Shown: piece by piece, positions 45,547 to 54,785 of the stretch
Numbering within the stretch: position 1 is the first letter of the stretch
Layout: every line of letters begins with the position of its first letter
DNA from: JAUHXS01 sp965213575
GTDB taxonomy: Bacteria; Bacteroidota; Bacteroidia; Chitinophagales; JAUHXS01
Length of the DNA: 64,000 nt
NCBI GenBank assembly: GCA_965213575.1
Contig: CBDBZN010000028.1
Span: forward strand, 78,321-142,320
Direction: 5' to 3'
Program-made: the position numbers and the translations under genes
Notes under the pieces: model-generated
What the model was told of the DNA's origin: nothing
Databases searched by the model: none
What the model saw: the letters and a program-made list of their open reading frames with translations, nothing else

Positions 45547-47547
45547 TTATTTATAACTTCTTTGTTTTACTTCAATATATTCAAAATCTAGGTCTTCTTT
45601 ATGTAAAATTGCTTGTGAAGGTTGTCCATTATGCTCCCAAGCTGCTACATATGAATATTCCTCATCTTTTCTTTGGGCTTCTCCTTCTGCTGTTTTAGAT
45701 TCTTCTCTAAAATGGCCACCGCAAGATTCTGCTCTTTCTAAAGCATCTTTACACATCAATTCTCCTAATTCCATAAAATCGGCAACTCTTCCTGCTTTTT
45801 CTAATTCAGGATTTAATTCGTTTATTTTTCCTGAAACTTTTACATCTTTCCAAAATTCTTCTCGAAGTACTTTTATTTCAGTAATAGCAGACCTCAATCC
45901 TTCTGCATCTCTTGCCATTCCACACTTTTCCCACATAATCTTCCCTAATTTTTTATGAAAATAATCCACAGATTTAGTGCCTTTATTAAAAATCAATTTT
46001 TCGAGTTGTGTTTTAACATTGTTTTCAGCTTCTTCAAACTCAGGAGAATCGGTAGATATTTTGCCTGTTCTAATATCATCTGCTAAATAATCACTGATTG
46101 TATAAGGCAATATAAAATATCCGTCAGCCAATCCTTGCATTAAAGCAGACGCACCCAAACGGTTTGCACCGTGATCTGAAAAATTGGCTTCTCCGCAAGC
46201 ATAGCAACCCGGAATAGTTGTCATTAAGTTATAATCTACCCAAATTCCTCCCATAGTATAATGTACCGCCGGATATATTTTCATCGGAGTAGTGTATGGG
46301 TTATCATCCGTGATCTTTTCATACATTTGAAAAAGGTTACCATACTTAGCCTCTATAACTTCAACGCCTAATTTTCTTACCAATTCTTTATCATCTTCAT
46401 TTTCTCCATGTATATGTGCCTGTTCTGTACCATAACGCATAATTGCAGAAGAAAAATCTAAAAACACAGCCTCGCCTGTTGCATTTACACCAAATCCGGC
46501 GTCACATCTTTCTTTAGCAGCACGAGAGGCTACATCGCGAGGTACCAGGTTTCCAAAAGCGGGATATCTTCTTTCTAAATAATAATCTCTTTCATCTTCT
46601 AATAAGTCAGTGGCTCTTTTACGGCCTTCTCTTATAGCTTTTGCATCTTCTTTCTTCTTAGGTACCCAAATCCTTCCGTCATTACGGAGCGACTCCGACA
46701 TTAAAGTTAACTTTGATTGGTACTCGCCGGATACCGGAATGCAAGTCGGATGAATTTGCGTATAGCAAGGATTTGCAAAATAGGCACCTTTTTTATGAGC
46801 TTTCCAAGCAGCTGTTACATTTGAACCCATGGCGTTTGTAGAAAGGAAAAATACATTTCCATATCCTCCTGAGCAAAGTACTACGGCATGTCCTGCGTGC
46901 CTTTCAATTTTTCCGGTTACTAAATTTCGTGCAATGATACCACGGGCTTTACCACCAATTAATACCATATCTAACATTTCATGGCGGTTATACATGGTTA
47001 TTTTCCCCTTCGAAATTTGTCTTGATAGCGCAGAATAAGCACCTAATAACAATTGCTGGCCTGTTTGGCCCTTAGCATAAAAAGTCCTGGATACTTGCAC
47101 GCCTCCAAAAGAACGATTGTCTAATAAGCCTCCATATTCCCGAGCGAAAGGGACGCCCTGAGCGACACACTGATCAATAATATTGGCAGAAACTTCAGCT
47201 AGTCGATATACATTTGATTCTCTAGACCTATAGTCGCCGCCTTTGACCGTATCATAGAATAATCGATAAACGCTATCTCCATCGTTTTGATAGTTCTTAG
47301 CTGCATTAATTCCTCCTTGAGCGGCAATAGAATGTGCCCTTCTCGGACTGTCTTGAAAACAAAAAACTTTAACATTATATCCCATTTCAGCTAAAGATGC
47401 AGCTGCAGAACTGCCTGCCAATCCAGTCCCTACAATAATTACATCAAGTGACCTTTTATTAGCCGGGTTAACTAACTTTACATTGTTTTTATGGTTGGTC
47501 CATTTTTTTTCTATAGGGCCTTCGGGTATTTTTGCATTAAAACTCAT
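45547..47547 (-). CDS. sdhA: succinate dehydrogenase/fumarate reductase flavoprotein subunit
   Basis: Oxidises succinate to fumarate in the TCA cycle. The FAD-binding motif VIIVGTGLAGSSAAASLAEM is followed by the flavin-linking His72 in RRAHSIAAQGGINAA. Substrate-binding blocks include HPTCIPVSGEYQS, LVPRDVASRAAKERCD and VHYTMGGIWVDYN. It is full length at 666 aa. It follows sdhC after a 39-nt gap and is followed by the inserted MNT/HEPN pair instead of sdhB. Confidence 0.97.
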   Translation of the reverse strand: MSFNAKIPEGPIEKKWTNHKNNVKLVNPANKRSLDVIIVGTGLAGSSAAASLAEMGYNVKVFCFQDSPRRAHSIAAQGGINAAKNYQNDGDSVYRLFYDTVKGGDYRSRESNVYRLAEVSANIIDQCVAQGVPFAREYGGLLDNRSFGGVQVSRTFYAKGQTGQQLLLGAYSALSRQISKGKITMYNRHEMLDMVLIGGKARGIIARNLVTGKIERHAGHAVVLCSGGYGNVFFLSTNAMGSNVTAAWKAHKKGAYFANPCYTQIHPTCIPVSGEYQSKLTLMSESLRNDGRIWVPKKKEDAKAIREGRKRATDLLEDERDYYLERRYPAFGNLVPRDVASRAAKERCDAGFGVNATGEAVFLDFSSAIMRYGTEQAHIHGENEDDKELVRKLGVEVIEAKYGNLFQMYEKITDDNPYTTPMKIYPAVHYTMGGIWVDYNLMTTIPGCYACGEANFSDHGANRLGASALMQGLADGYFILPYTISDYLADDIRTGKISTDSPEFEEAENNVKTQLEKLIFNKGTKSVDYFHKKLGKIMWEKCGMARDAEGLRSAITEIKVLREEFWKDVKVSGKINELNPELEKAGRVADFMELGELMCKDALERAESCGGHFREESKTAEGEAQRKDEEYSYVAAWEHNGQPSQAILHKEDLDFEYIEVKQRSYK

Positions 47548-47586
47548 CTGAAAGTAGGGATTATTAGTGAACGCATACTATATCTA

Positions 47587-48246
47587 TTAAAATACTATAT
47601 AAATATAAACAGGTATTATGGCAAATGCTAAAGGAACTACAATAGCAAAAGCTCTTCCAATAAATTGAATAACTGGAGTATATTTTGGATGCCTGATCCC
47701 CAGCGATTGAAATCCATTCTGAAATCCACGATATAAGTGAAATCCGATAGCTGCCATCGAAATTACATAGAGTATAACGTACCATAATTCTTGGAATGCT
47801 AAGATTACCACTTCATGAAGGTCAACATTTCCGTTTACATCTTGGGGAATATCACCCCAATGCATTTGATACCAAAACCGTTGCAGGTGAATAATTATAA
47901 AAACTAAAATAATAGTTCCTAAAATACCCATATTTCTAGAAGACCAAATACTGTTAGCAGAAGGATTATTGTGAGCATAATTGTGTTTTCTGGCTCTGTT
48001 ATTTTGAATTGTCAAGATCAAACCCATGATAGTATGCGCTAATATGCTGAAATATGTTAAGTAGGATAATATTTTAACACCCGGGAATGTAGTCATAAAT
48101 TTAGCATATTCATTAAATTGGGTTTTACCCATTTCTCCTGTAATTAACAGTTGAAGATTACCGATCAAATGGCCAACGAGGAACAGGCATAGAAACAACC
48201 CTGCAAAAGCCATTATATATTTTCTAGTTAACGAAGCCAAACCCAT
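47587..48246 (-). CDS. sdhC: succinate dehydrogenase cytochrome b subunit (b558 type)
   Basis: A 219-aa membrane protein with five predicted helices, the form of the single-subunit anchor that binds two haems. The opening RKYIMAFAGLFLCLFLVGHL and the helix YISAM-like segment with IGFHLYRGFQNGFQSLGIRH contain the conserved His. It heads the sdhCAB operon, and the quinone is presumably menaquinone as usual in this phylum. A small gap of 164 nt separates it from the heptose genes. Confidence 0.93.
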   Translation of the reverse strand: MGLASLTRKYIMAFAGLFLCLFLVGHLIGNLQLLITGEMGKTQFNEYAKFMTTFPGVKILSYLTYFSILAHTIMGLILTIQNNRARKHNYAHNNPSANSIWSSRNMGILGTIILVFIIIHLQRFWYQMHWGDIPQDVNGNVDLHEVVILAFQELWYVILYVISMAAIGFHLYRGFQNGFQSLGIRHPKYTPVIQFIGRAFAIVVPLAFAIIPVYIYIVF

Positions 48247-48410
48247 ACTTTAAGAATTTATTTCTGATTAAACATCATAAAAATAGCCAATATTCAACTT
48301 ATAACAGAGCAAGCAATTAATTTAGAATTTGTCTAAATAAATTTATTTATGTTTAGAAATATAAATTATTAACCTTATTGTGCAGCAAAATATTACGATT
48401 GAAAGAGAAA

Positions 48411-48959
48411 TTATTTTTCAATAGCTTTTGCAACATCTAATAACGAAGAAAAAGTATAGTCAGCTATCTCTAAAGTTTGATTTTCAGAGATTAAAATAGT
48501 TTTCATACCTGCATTTTTTCCGAATTCTATGTCTGAAAAACTATCTCCTACCATTATAGACTGTTTAAAATTGATTTTAGGAAAATCTTGCTGAGCTTGC
48601 AAAGCCATGCCAATATTAGGTTTTCTGTGTGGTGAGTTATCAGCGACAAGATTGGGGCAATAATAAACTTTATCTATTCTTCCACCTGATAGATTAATAA
48701 CATCAAGCATTTTTTGATGAATTGACTCTAAATCTTTTTTCGTCATCAAGCCTTTTCCTATTCCTTGCTGATTAGTAACAAGAATTATTCTATAGAAACA
48801 TCTAGATAATATACTTATTGCTTCTAAAGCACCCGGCAACAACTCAAACTCATCCCAGCTTTTGACATAGTCATTGGGCAATTTCTTATTAACGACTCCA
48901 TCTCTGTCGAGAAATAATGTCCAACTTTGATCAATCTTTACCAAAAAGGTTTTTTTCAA
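48411..48959 (-). CDS. gmhB: HAD-family phosphatase, GmhB-like (heptose-1,7-bisphosphate 7-phosphatase)
   Basis: The HAD motifs are FLDRDGVVNKK (nucleophile Asp), ILVTNQQGIGKG (Thr) and IMVGDSFSDIEFGKNAG (Asp pair), with RKPNIGM as Lys motif. The zinc-binding Cys set of E. coli GmhB is not present; only YYCPN remains. It overlaps gmhA by 29 nt if the TTG at 48959 is the start. With gmhA it should make heptose-1-phosphate for LPS or surface glycans, but a histidinol-phosphatase-type role cannot be excluded. Confidence 0.85.
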   Translation of the reverse strand: MKKTFLVKIDQSWTLFLDRDGVVNKKLPNDYVKSWDEFELLPGALEAISILSRCFYRIILVTNQQGIGKGLMTKKDLESIHQKMLDVINLSGGRIDKVYYCPNLVADNSPHRKPNIGMALQAQQDFPKINFKQSIMVGDSFSDIEFGKNAGMKTILISENQTLEIADYTFSSLLDVAKAIEK

Positions 48960-49515
48960 CTAGTTCACAAATTATATGTCCTATTAGGATGTGGGCTTCT
49001 TGGATTCTGGGCGTATCAGTAGAAGGGACTTTTATGAGGTATTCACATAAGTCTTCCAGCTCTCCCCCACTTTGGCCTGTGAGCCCAATTGTGTGTAAAC
49101 CGATAATTTTAGCTTTTTCTATTGCTTTTAAAATGCTTTTAGAGTTGCCTGAAGTAGAAATCCCTATTAAAACATCACCTTTTCTGCCCATCGCTTCCAC
49201 TTGTCTGGCAAAAGCTTCATCATACCCAAAGTCATTTGCTACGGCAGTTAAAAAAGAACTGTTAACATGTAATGCCTCCGCAAACAAAGGTTTTCTATCT
49301 AAATAAAATCGCCCGGAAAGTTCCGCTGCTAAGTGTTGCGCATCGGAAGCACTTCCTCCGTTTCCACAAAGAAGCAACTTTTTATCATTTTTATATGCGT
49401 CTGTGATCACTGAAACAACATAATCAATTTTGTTTATTATAGATTTAGTTTCTATAAGCTGTTGGTTAACTTTTATTGATTCATAAATACGTTCTTCTAT
49501 AATGTTTTGAATCAT
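48931..49515 (-). CDS. gmhA: SIS-domain sugar isomerase, GmhA-like (sedoheptulose-7-phosphate isomerase)
   Basis: A SIS fold with the phosphate-binding loop LLCGNGGSASDAQHLAAEL, the strand GRFYLDRKPLFAEALHV, the second loop GISTSGNSKSIL and the C-terminal helix HILIGHIICELVEKN. The ATG at 49515 is preferred to a GTG three codons upstream. It converts sedoheptulose-7-phosphate to heptose-7-phosphate, the first step to ADP- or GDP-heptose. It is coupled to gmhB and divergent from an epimerase gene, a typical heptose or glycan setting. Confidence 0.92.
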   Translation of the reverse strand: MIQNIIEERIYESIKVNQQLIETKSIINKIDYVVSVITDAYKNDKKLLLCGNGGSASDAQHLAAELSGRFYLDRKPLFAEALHVNSSFLTAVANDFGYDEAFARQVEAMGRKGDVLIGISTSGNSKSILKAIEKAKIIGLHTIGLTGQSGGELEDLCEYLIKVPSTDTPRIQEAHILIGHIICELVEKNLFGKD

Positions 49516-49617
49516 ATATCCCACCTATTTTTAACAGCTATTTTTAGTAAAATTAATTTTATTTATAAGAAAAATAAGAATTATCTTCAAGCATCTATAT
49601 AATTAAAATTGATTAGC

Positions 49618-50658
49618 ATGAATTTACATTTAGTTTCAGGAGGCTGTGGGTTTGTAGGACGTAACTTGACTAAACGACTTTTAAATACTACTAATGATAT
49701 AATTTTTGTAATTGACGACCTTTCTGTAGGCACACACCCTTCTACTTGGCTCGAAAATGCTAGCTCCGAGAAAAAAGATAATATAGAAATTTTCTGTGAT
49801 GGCAGAATGCTATTTTTACATCAAGATTTTAGAAATTTTTTACGTGATTTTTCCCAAAATAAAGAATTACTAACACAAAAGTATGGGGCTAAAACTAATC
49901 AATTTACTGATGTATTCCACTTTGCAGCAATTGTTGGAGGACGTGCTAAAATAGACGGAGACCCGATGATGGTAGCTTTAGATTTAGCTATTGATGCTGA
50001 ATTTTTTTATTGGGTAGTTAATCACAAACCTAAACGAGTTTTATTTCCTAGCTCTAGTGCTGCATATCCCATTGATTTACAAACAGATAAAGATGCATTG
50101 GCACTTAAAGAGGAGTTTATTCAATTTGATGGCAGCTTAGGGCAACCGGATATGACCTATGGATGGTCTAAGTTGACAGGGGAGTATTTAGCACAAATTG
50201 CTGCAAAATACTATGGTATCTCTGTAGCTTGTGTACGGCCTTTCTCAGGATTCGGCGAAGATCAAGACTTAACATACCCAGTACCTGCTATTGCGGCCAG
50301 AGCAGCTAGAAAAGAAGACCCATTTGAGGTTTGGGGTTCAGGGAAGCAAGGAAGAGATTTTGTTCACATTGATGATTGCATTGATTGTATATTAATGGCT
50401 ATGAATAAAATTCATGATGGGACGGCAATAAATATTGGCTCCGGAAAACTTACTACCTTTCTTGAAATAATAGAAATGTTTACAAAATTTGCACGTTACA
50501 AGCCTACTATCAAACCACTTTTAGATAAACCGGTAGGCGTACATTCAAGATATGCAGACATGAATTTTGTGGCAAATAAATATGATTGGAAGCCTAAAAT
50601 TTCCGTAGAAGAGGGCATGCGTAGAGTTTATGACAAGGCTGTAGAGTTATACGTATAA
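49618..50658 (+). CDS. NAD-dependent epimerase/dehydratase (extended SDR)
   Basis: The ATG at 49618 gives the nucleotide-binding start LHLVSGGCGFVGRNLTKRL. The catalytic Ser block LFPSSSAAYP and Tyr-x3-Lys in MTYGWSKLTGEYLA are intact. Substrate-domain motifs RDFVHIDDCIDCILMAM and GTAINIGSG are typical of nucleotide-sugar epimerases. The divergent gmhA/gmhB genes suggest a nucleotide-heptose or GDP-mannose-type substrate, but this is not fixed by the sequence. It is followed 3 nt later by a glycosyltransferase. Confidence 0.88.
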   Translation: MNLHLVSGGCGFVGRNLTKRLLNTTNDIIFVIDDLSVGTHPSTWLENASSEKKDNIEIFCDGRMLFLHQDFRNFLRDFSQNKELLTQKYGAKTNQFTDVFHFAAIVGGRAKIDGDPMMVALDLAIDAEFFYWVVNHKPKRVLFPSSSAAYPIDLQTDKDALALKEEFIQFDGSLGQPDMTYGWSKLTGEYLAQIAAKYYGISVACVRPFSGFGEDQDLTYPVPAIAARAARKEDPFEVWGSGKQGRDFVHIDDCIDCILMAMNKIHDGTAINIGSGKLTTFLEIIEMFTKFARYKPTIKPLLDKPVGVHSRYADMNFVANKYDWKPKISVEEGMRRVYDKAVELYV

Positions 50659-50661
50659 ATC

Positions 50662-51924
50662 ATGAAGAAAAAAGTAGTAATTTTTGGCCCAGGGCCACAG
50701 TTCAAAGGCGGAATGGCAAATTACACGACTTCTCTTGCAAAAGCCTTTGATAAATTGGATGGGGTTGAAACTCATATCGTGTCTTGGACGCAGCAGTATC
50801 CGGCTATTATTCCTAGAGATTTTCTTGATAAGAACAGTAAAATAGATCAACTAGAAGGAACAAATGTAAAGGTACGTTATATAACAAATTATAATAATCC
50901 ATTCACATGGAATAGCACTTATAAATACATTAAAAGCCTAAATCCTACATTAGTTATCTTCCAATGGTCTATTGCGCTGCAGGGGCTACCTTTAGGCTAT
51001 ATTGCTAAAAAATTGCGTAAACATACAGAAGTAGTTTTTGATTTACATTTTGTTATTCAAAAAGAACAGAGTAAAATTGATTTAGCATTTACTAAATTAG
51101 GCATCTCTCAAGCTCATACATATGTAGTTCATGCTCAAAAAACTGCTGATGAATTATCAAAATTATATCCCGGAAAGAAATTTTTGATCAATGATACAGG
51201 AAAAAGAGATAATGAAAATACAACTGTTATAAAACTTTATCATCCCGTTTATGATATGTTCAAACCGGATGCAAATTTTAATATATCAGCATTTAAACAA
51301 GAGTTAGGGCTTAAAAAACACGTTTTCTTATTTTTTGGATTTATCAGAAAGTACAAAGGCCTTCATTATTGTATTGAAGCTTTTGCAAGATTAGCTAAGC
51401 AAAGAGAGGATGTTTCTCTGTTAATAGTAGGAGAATCTTTTTGGCAGACATTAGACTCCAGTAAATTTTCTACTAAAATTAAAAAAATTGTTTTTGGATT
51501 TGCTAAGGCGATACTTACAGACAATAAAACTAATGAAGATGATTATCGGCCATTAGATTTAATAAAGAAACATAATATAGAGCACTTAGTAACTACTATC
51601 AATGATTATGTTCCTAATGAAGAGGTGTATAAATATTTTCAAGTTAGTGACTGCATCTTACTTTTCTATGAATATGCGACACCTTCCGGTGTCGAATCAA
51701 TGGCATATAATTTCAATATGCCCATGCTTGCTACTAGTGTAGGCCATTTTCCTGAAACTATTTCTGATGGATATAATGGTTATTTAGCTAAGGCTAAAGA
51801 TGTTAATTCGATGGCTCAAAAGATGAATCAATTTATTGAAAAACCAATTTCACCAAAAAACATAGCTGAAACTGCCAAGAAAATGAGTTGGGAAAATTAT
51901 GCAAAAGCTATTTTAAATAGATAA
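50662..51924 (+). CDS. glycosyltransferase family 4-like (GT-B)
   Basis: A GT-B fold protein of 420 aa with VVIFGPGPQFKGGMANYTTS at the donor-side N-terminus and a C-terminal nucleotide-sugar domain (VFLFFGFIRKYKGLHYCIEA; EYATPSGVESMAYNFNMPML; GYNGYLAKAKD) with the E-x7-E-like motif. It is co-transcribed with the epimerase and probably transfers the sugar made there to a surface glycan. It is convergent with the GT2 gene, with a 4-nt gap. Confidence 0.88.
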   Translation: MKKKVVIFGPGPQFKGGMANYTTSLAKAFDKLDGVETHIVSWTQQYPAIIPRDFLDKNSKIDQLEGTNVKVRYITNYNNPFTWNSTYKYIKSLNPTLVIFQWSIALQGLPLGYIAKKLRKHTEVVFDLHFVIQKEQSKIDLAFTKLGISQAHTYVVHAQKTADELSKLYPGKKFLINDTGKRDNENTTVIKLYHPVYDMFKPDANFNISAFKQELGLKKHVFLFFGFIRKYKGLHYCIEAFARLAKQREDVSLLIVGESFWQTLDSSKFSTKIKKIVFGFAKAILTDNKTNEDDYRPLDLIKKHNIEHLVTTINDYVPNEEVYKYFQVSDCILLFYEYATPSGVESMAYNFNMPMLATSVGHFPETISDGYNGYLAKAKDVNSMAQKMNQFIEKPISPKNIAETAKKMSWENYAKAILNR

Positions 51925-51928
51925 GATT

Positions 51929-52882
51929 TCAAAACCCCACTTTCTTTTCTAACAAATAAACATTTCTATCAGAAGAACTTCGAGCGGTCAACTCCGCTAA
52001 AAACCCAGTTAAAAAGAGCTGAACACCAATAATTAAAGCTACTAATGCAAGATAAAAAATTGGTTGATCCACTACATCCCGAGCGGGTATGTGGTGAGCT
52101 ATTTTATAGAGTTTTTCTATAATGATCCATAAAGAAACAAAACCTCCTAAAACGAAACATATAAATCCTATCGATCCGAAAAAGTGCATGGGCCTTTTAC
52201 TGAATTTAGTAATAAATAGAACTGATAATAGATCTAAAAATCCATTCACAAATCGCTCTAATCCAAACTTGCTGGTACCATATTTCCGCTCTTGGTGGCT
52301 AACTACTTTTTCGCCTATTTTAAAGAAGCCTGCTTTTTTAGCTATTACCGGAATATAGCGATGCATTTCACCATATACTTCTATACTTTTAACTAGTTTT
52401 AATTTATATGCTTTTAAGCCACAGTTAAAATCATGGATATAAATTCCACTCATTTTACGAGTTACCCAGTTAAAAAATTTAGAGGGAATGGTTTTAGAAA
52501 TAGGATCATACCGTTTCTTTTTCCAACCCGATATAAGGTCGTAATTTTTATTTTTTATTAAATCATAAAGAGGTGGAATTTCATCCGGGCTATCTTGTAA
52601 ATCGGCATCCATAGTAATGACCACTTCTCCTTTGGCTGCTATAAAACCTTCATTTAACGCAGCCGACTTACCGTAATTTCTTTGAAATTTAATCCCCCTG
52701 ACAAAGGAATATTTATTGGCAAGTTGCTCAATTATTTCCCAAGACCGGTCTGAGCTCCCATCATCTATTAAGATTGTTTCTAATTGGAAATTGTTCTTTT
52801 TAGCTACACGATCAATCCAATCCACCAATTCAGGCAAAGACTCTTCTTCATTATATAGAGGTACTACTAGAGATATATCCAT
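51929..52882 (-). CDS. polyprenyl-phosphate glycosyltransferase, GT2 with two membrane helices
   Basis: SLVVPLYNEEESLPELVDWI, TILIDDGSSDRSWEII and the DXD block VITMDADLQDSPDEIP place it in the DPM/GtrB group. Then come RYIPVIAKKAGFFKIGEKV and two C-terminal membrane helices (IGFICFVLGGFVSLWIII; PIFYLALVALIIGVQLFLTG). It should charge a polyprenyl phosphate with a sugar on the cytoplasmic face. Its stop is at 51929, and it starts 1 nt after the DUF4199 gene, so the two are co-transcribed. Confidence 0.9.
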   Translation of the reverse strand: MDISLVVPLYNEEESLPELVDWIDRVAKKNNFQLETILIDDGSSDRSWEIIEQLANKYSFVRGIKFQRNYGKSAALNEGFIAAKGEVVITMDADLQDSPDEIPPLYDLIKNKNYDLISGWKKKRYDPISKTIPSKFFNWVTRKMSGIYIHDFNCGLKAYKLKLVKSIEVYGEMHRYIPVIAKKAGFFKIGEKVVSHQERKYGTSKFGLERFVNGFLDLLSVLFITKFSKRPMHFFGSIGFICFVLGGFVSLWIIIEKLYKIAHHIPARDVVDQPIFYLALVALIIGVQLFLTGFLAELTARSSSDRNVYLLEKKVGF

Positions 52883-52883
52883 T

Positions 52884-53387
52884 CTAGACAGCTTCTGGGG
52901 GCGTTCTTTTTAAAATTGCCGCAGTAATTAAGGATAAAAGAAAACCTACAAAGACATTGATCAAAAATGTAGATAATGCAATAATGCCCGGCGTCATATA
53001 AGCTAAAGATTGCTCAATCGTTTCATCATCCAGCCCTTGGGTATATAAGTTCTTTTCAGCTTCAAGCAACATGGTTGACATAATAGATTGATCGATAAAA
53101 GTAATATAAACATACATAAAGGTTGCTGAAACAAATGCTCCAAAAAGTACAATTAAAGTACCTAATCCTAAAGCGCCTGAGTAAGTAATAGAACCTTTTA
53201 AAACTTTATCTCTATACTCTATGGTACCCCATATTATACCTCCTAGTATTATTATATAATTAAACCAACCGGCCCATTGATTAGTACCCATATCTAACAT
53301 ATTTAATACCAGGCTATATATGATCATAACTAATGCTAATACTAATCCATATTTAGAAGCTGCCGCAAAAGGTGATTGCTTTTCCAT
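52884..53387 (-). CDS. DUF4199 family membrane protein
   Basis: A 167-aa protein with four predicted helices (LVLALVMIIYSLVLNMLDMG; WFNYIIILGGIIWGTIEY; GLGTLIVLFGAFVSATFMYV; IALSTFLINVFVGFLLSLIT). The layout, with a loop containing RDKVLKGSITYSGALG, fits DUF4199, a Bacteroidota family of unknown function usually found beside the GT2 and dihydroorotase-like genes as here. Both neighbours are within 2 nt. Confidence 0.85.
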   Translation of the reverse strand: MEKQSPFAAASKYGLVLALVMIIYSLVLNMLDMGTNQWAGWFNYIIILGGIIWGTIEYRDKVLKGSITYSGALGLGTLIVLFGAFVSATFMYVYITFIDQSIMSTMLLEAEKNLYTQGLDDETIEQSLAYMTPGIIALSTFLINVFVGFLLSLITAAILKRTPPEAV

Positions 53388-53389
53388 AA

Positions 53390-54664
53390 TTAGTTACTAT
53401 TTAAATACAATTTGTTATTATTTATAATTCCTAAAGGCTTACCGGTAAAAACAGTTCCAATATAGGGAGTATTTTTAGATTTTGAATGAATGTCTTTTCG
53501 CTCAAAAGTCCATTTTTTTGAAGGATTAAATAAGGTGATATTAGCATAAGCGCCAATTTCAATTTTAGGAATATCTAACTTTAATATTTTTCGTGGATTG
53601 ATCGCTATTTTTTCAATAATTTGAGTAATGTCCAAAGTGTCTGATACTGCAGTATTTAATATAGCAAAAGCCGTTTCAAAATTGATCATCCCATTTTCTG
53701 CATAATCAAACTCTACTTTTTTTACTTCTTCATTTTGGGGTTTATGATTAGAACAAACCACATCCAACACTCCTGAGTTTAAAGCCTTTTTTAATGCTTG
53801 TATATCTGACTTTGTTCTTAACGGAGGCGTTACTTTATAATTGGTATCATAATCTTCGAGCATGGATTCCTCCAAATGTAAATGGTAAGCAGCTACGCCT
53901 GCGGTGATATTAAGGCCATTTTTCTTTGCCCGTTGAATCAACTCCACCGCCCTTTTAGTGGATATGTGAGCAAAATGTATTGACCCACCGGCATATTCTG
54001 CTAAACGGATATCCCTCATAGCAATCAATTCTTCAGCAATGGCGGGAATACCTTTAAGTCCCAACCGGGTGCTCATAATTCCTTCATTCATTACGCCATC
54101 TCTGGCTACAAAGCCGTCTTCTGAATGACTAATGATCAAACCATCAACAGCTTTTACGTATTGCAAAGCTTTTAACATAATGCCGGCATCTGATATTGCT
54201 TGGTCTCCATCGGTAAATGCAATTGCTCCTTGGTGATGCATATCTAACATTTCAGATATCTCTTTACCTTGCAAGCGTTTGGTAATGGCTCCGGCAGGAT
54301 ATACATCTACAATGTTGGTTTTAGTATTATTTAATATATATTCTATCTCCGCTTTGGAGTGCAGAGGCGGATCTGTTTCCGGAGTCATTAATACACCGGT
54401 AAACCCTCCCGCAGCAGCGGCGCTCATACCTGAATGCAAATCTTCTCTGTGTTCGTATCCCGGATCGCAAAGGTGGGCATACATGTCAAACCAGCCGGGG
54501 GAGATATGACAGTTTGTTATTTCAAGAACTTTAGTATTATTAGATGCGTTAATGCTTTTGCCAATATCTTTGATCTTTCCATTTTCGATAAAAATATCCA
54601 GTTCTTTATTATGAAAGGAAGAATTAGGATCAATTATTTTAACAGATTTGAGCAGCACTTTCAT
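53390..54664 (-). CDS. dihydroorotase-like amidohydrolase with altered metal-site residues
   Basis: The fold and length (424 aa from ATG 54664) match dihydroorotases, but the usual metal-binding DxHxH motif reads WFDMYAHLCDPGYEH, so the first His is Tyr. The catalytic Asp of the usual ATDHAPH motif reads CSNHKPQNEE, so Asp is Asn. ISHSEDGF and FAHISTKRAVELI keep two other His. The protein may be inactive, like pseudo-DHOases that partner aspartate carbamoyltransferase. The gene lies in the BatA-DHOase-DUF4199-GT2 run that I recall as common in Bacteroidota, and not with other pyrimidine genes. Confidence 0.85.
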   Translation of the reverse strand: MKVLLKSVKIIDPNSSFHNKELDIFIENGKIKDIGKSINASNNTKVLEITNCHISPGWFDMYAHLCDPGYEHREDLHSGMSAAAAGGFTGVLMTPETDPPLHSKAEIEYILNNTKTNIVDVYPAGAITKRLQGKEISEMLDMHHQGAIAFTDGDQAISDAGIMLKALQYVKAVDGLIISHSEDGFVARDGVMNEGIMSTRLGLKGIPAIAEELIAMRDIRLAEYAGGSIHFAHISTKRAVELIQRAKKNGLNITAGVAAYHLHLEESMLEDYDTNYKVTPPLRTKSDIQALKKALNSGVLDVVCSNHKPQNEEVKKVEFDYAENGMINFETAFAILNTAVSDTLDITQIIEKIAINPRKILKLDIPKIEIGAYANITLFNPSKKWTFERKDIHSKSKNTPYIGTVFTGKPLGIINNNKLYLNSN

Positions 54665-54785
54665 CAATAGCAAATATAAGATACTGAATTGATTTATTGT
54701 GTATTAGTGATGAATAATATCATTCAAGATATTCGTAGAGGAAATAGCATAAAGGAGCTACAGCAGTCTACTCAGTTCAAAAGTA

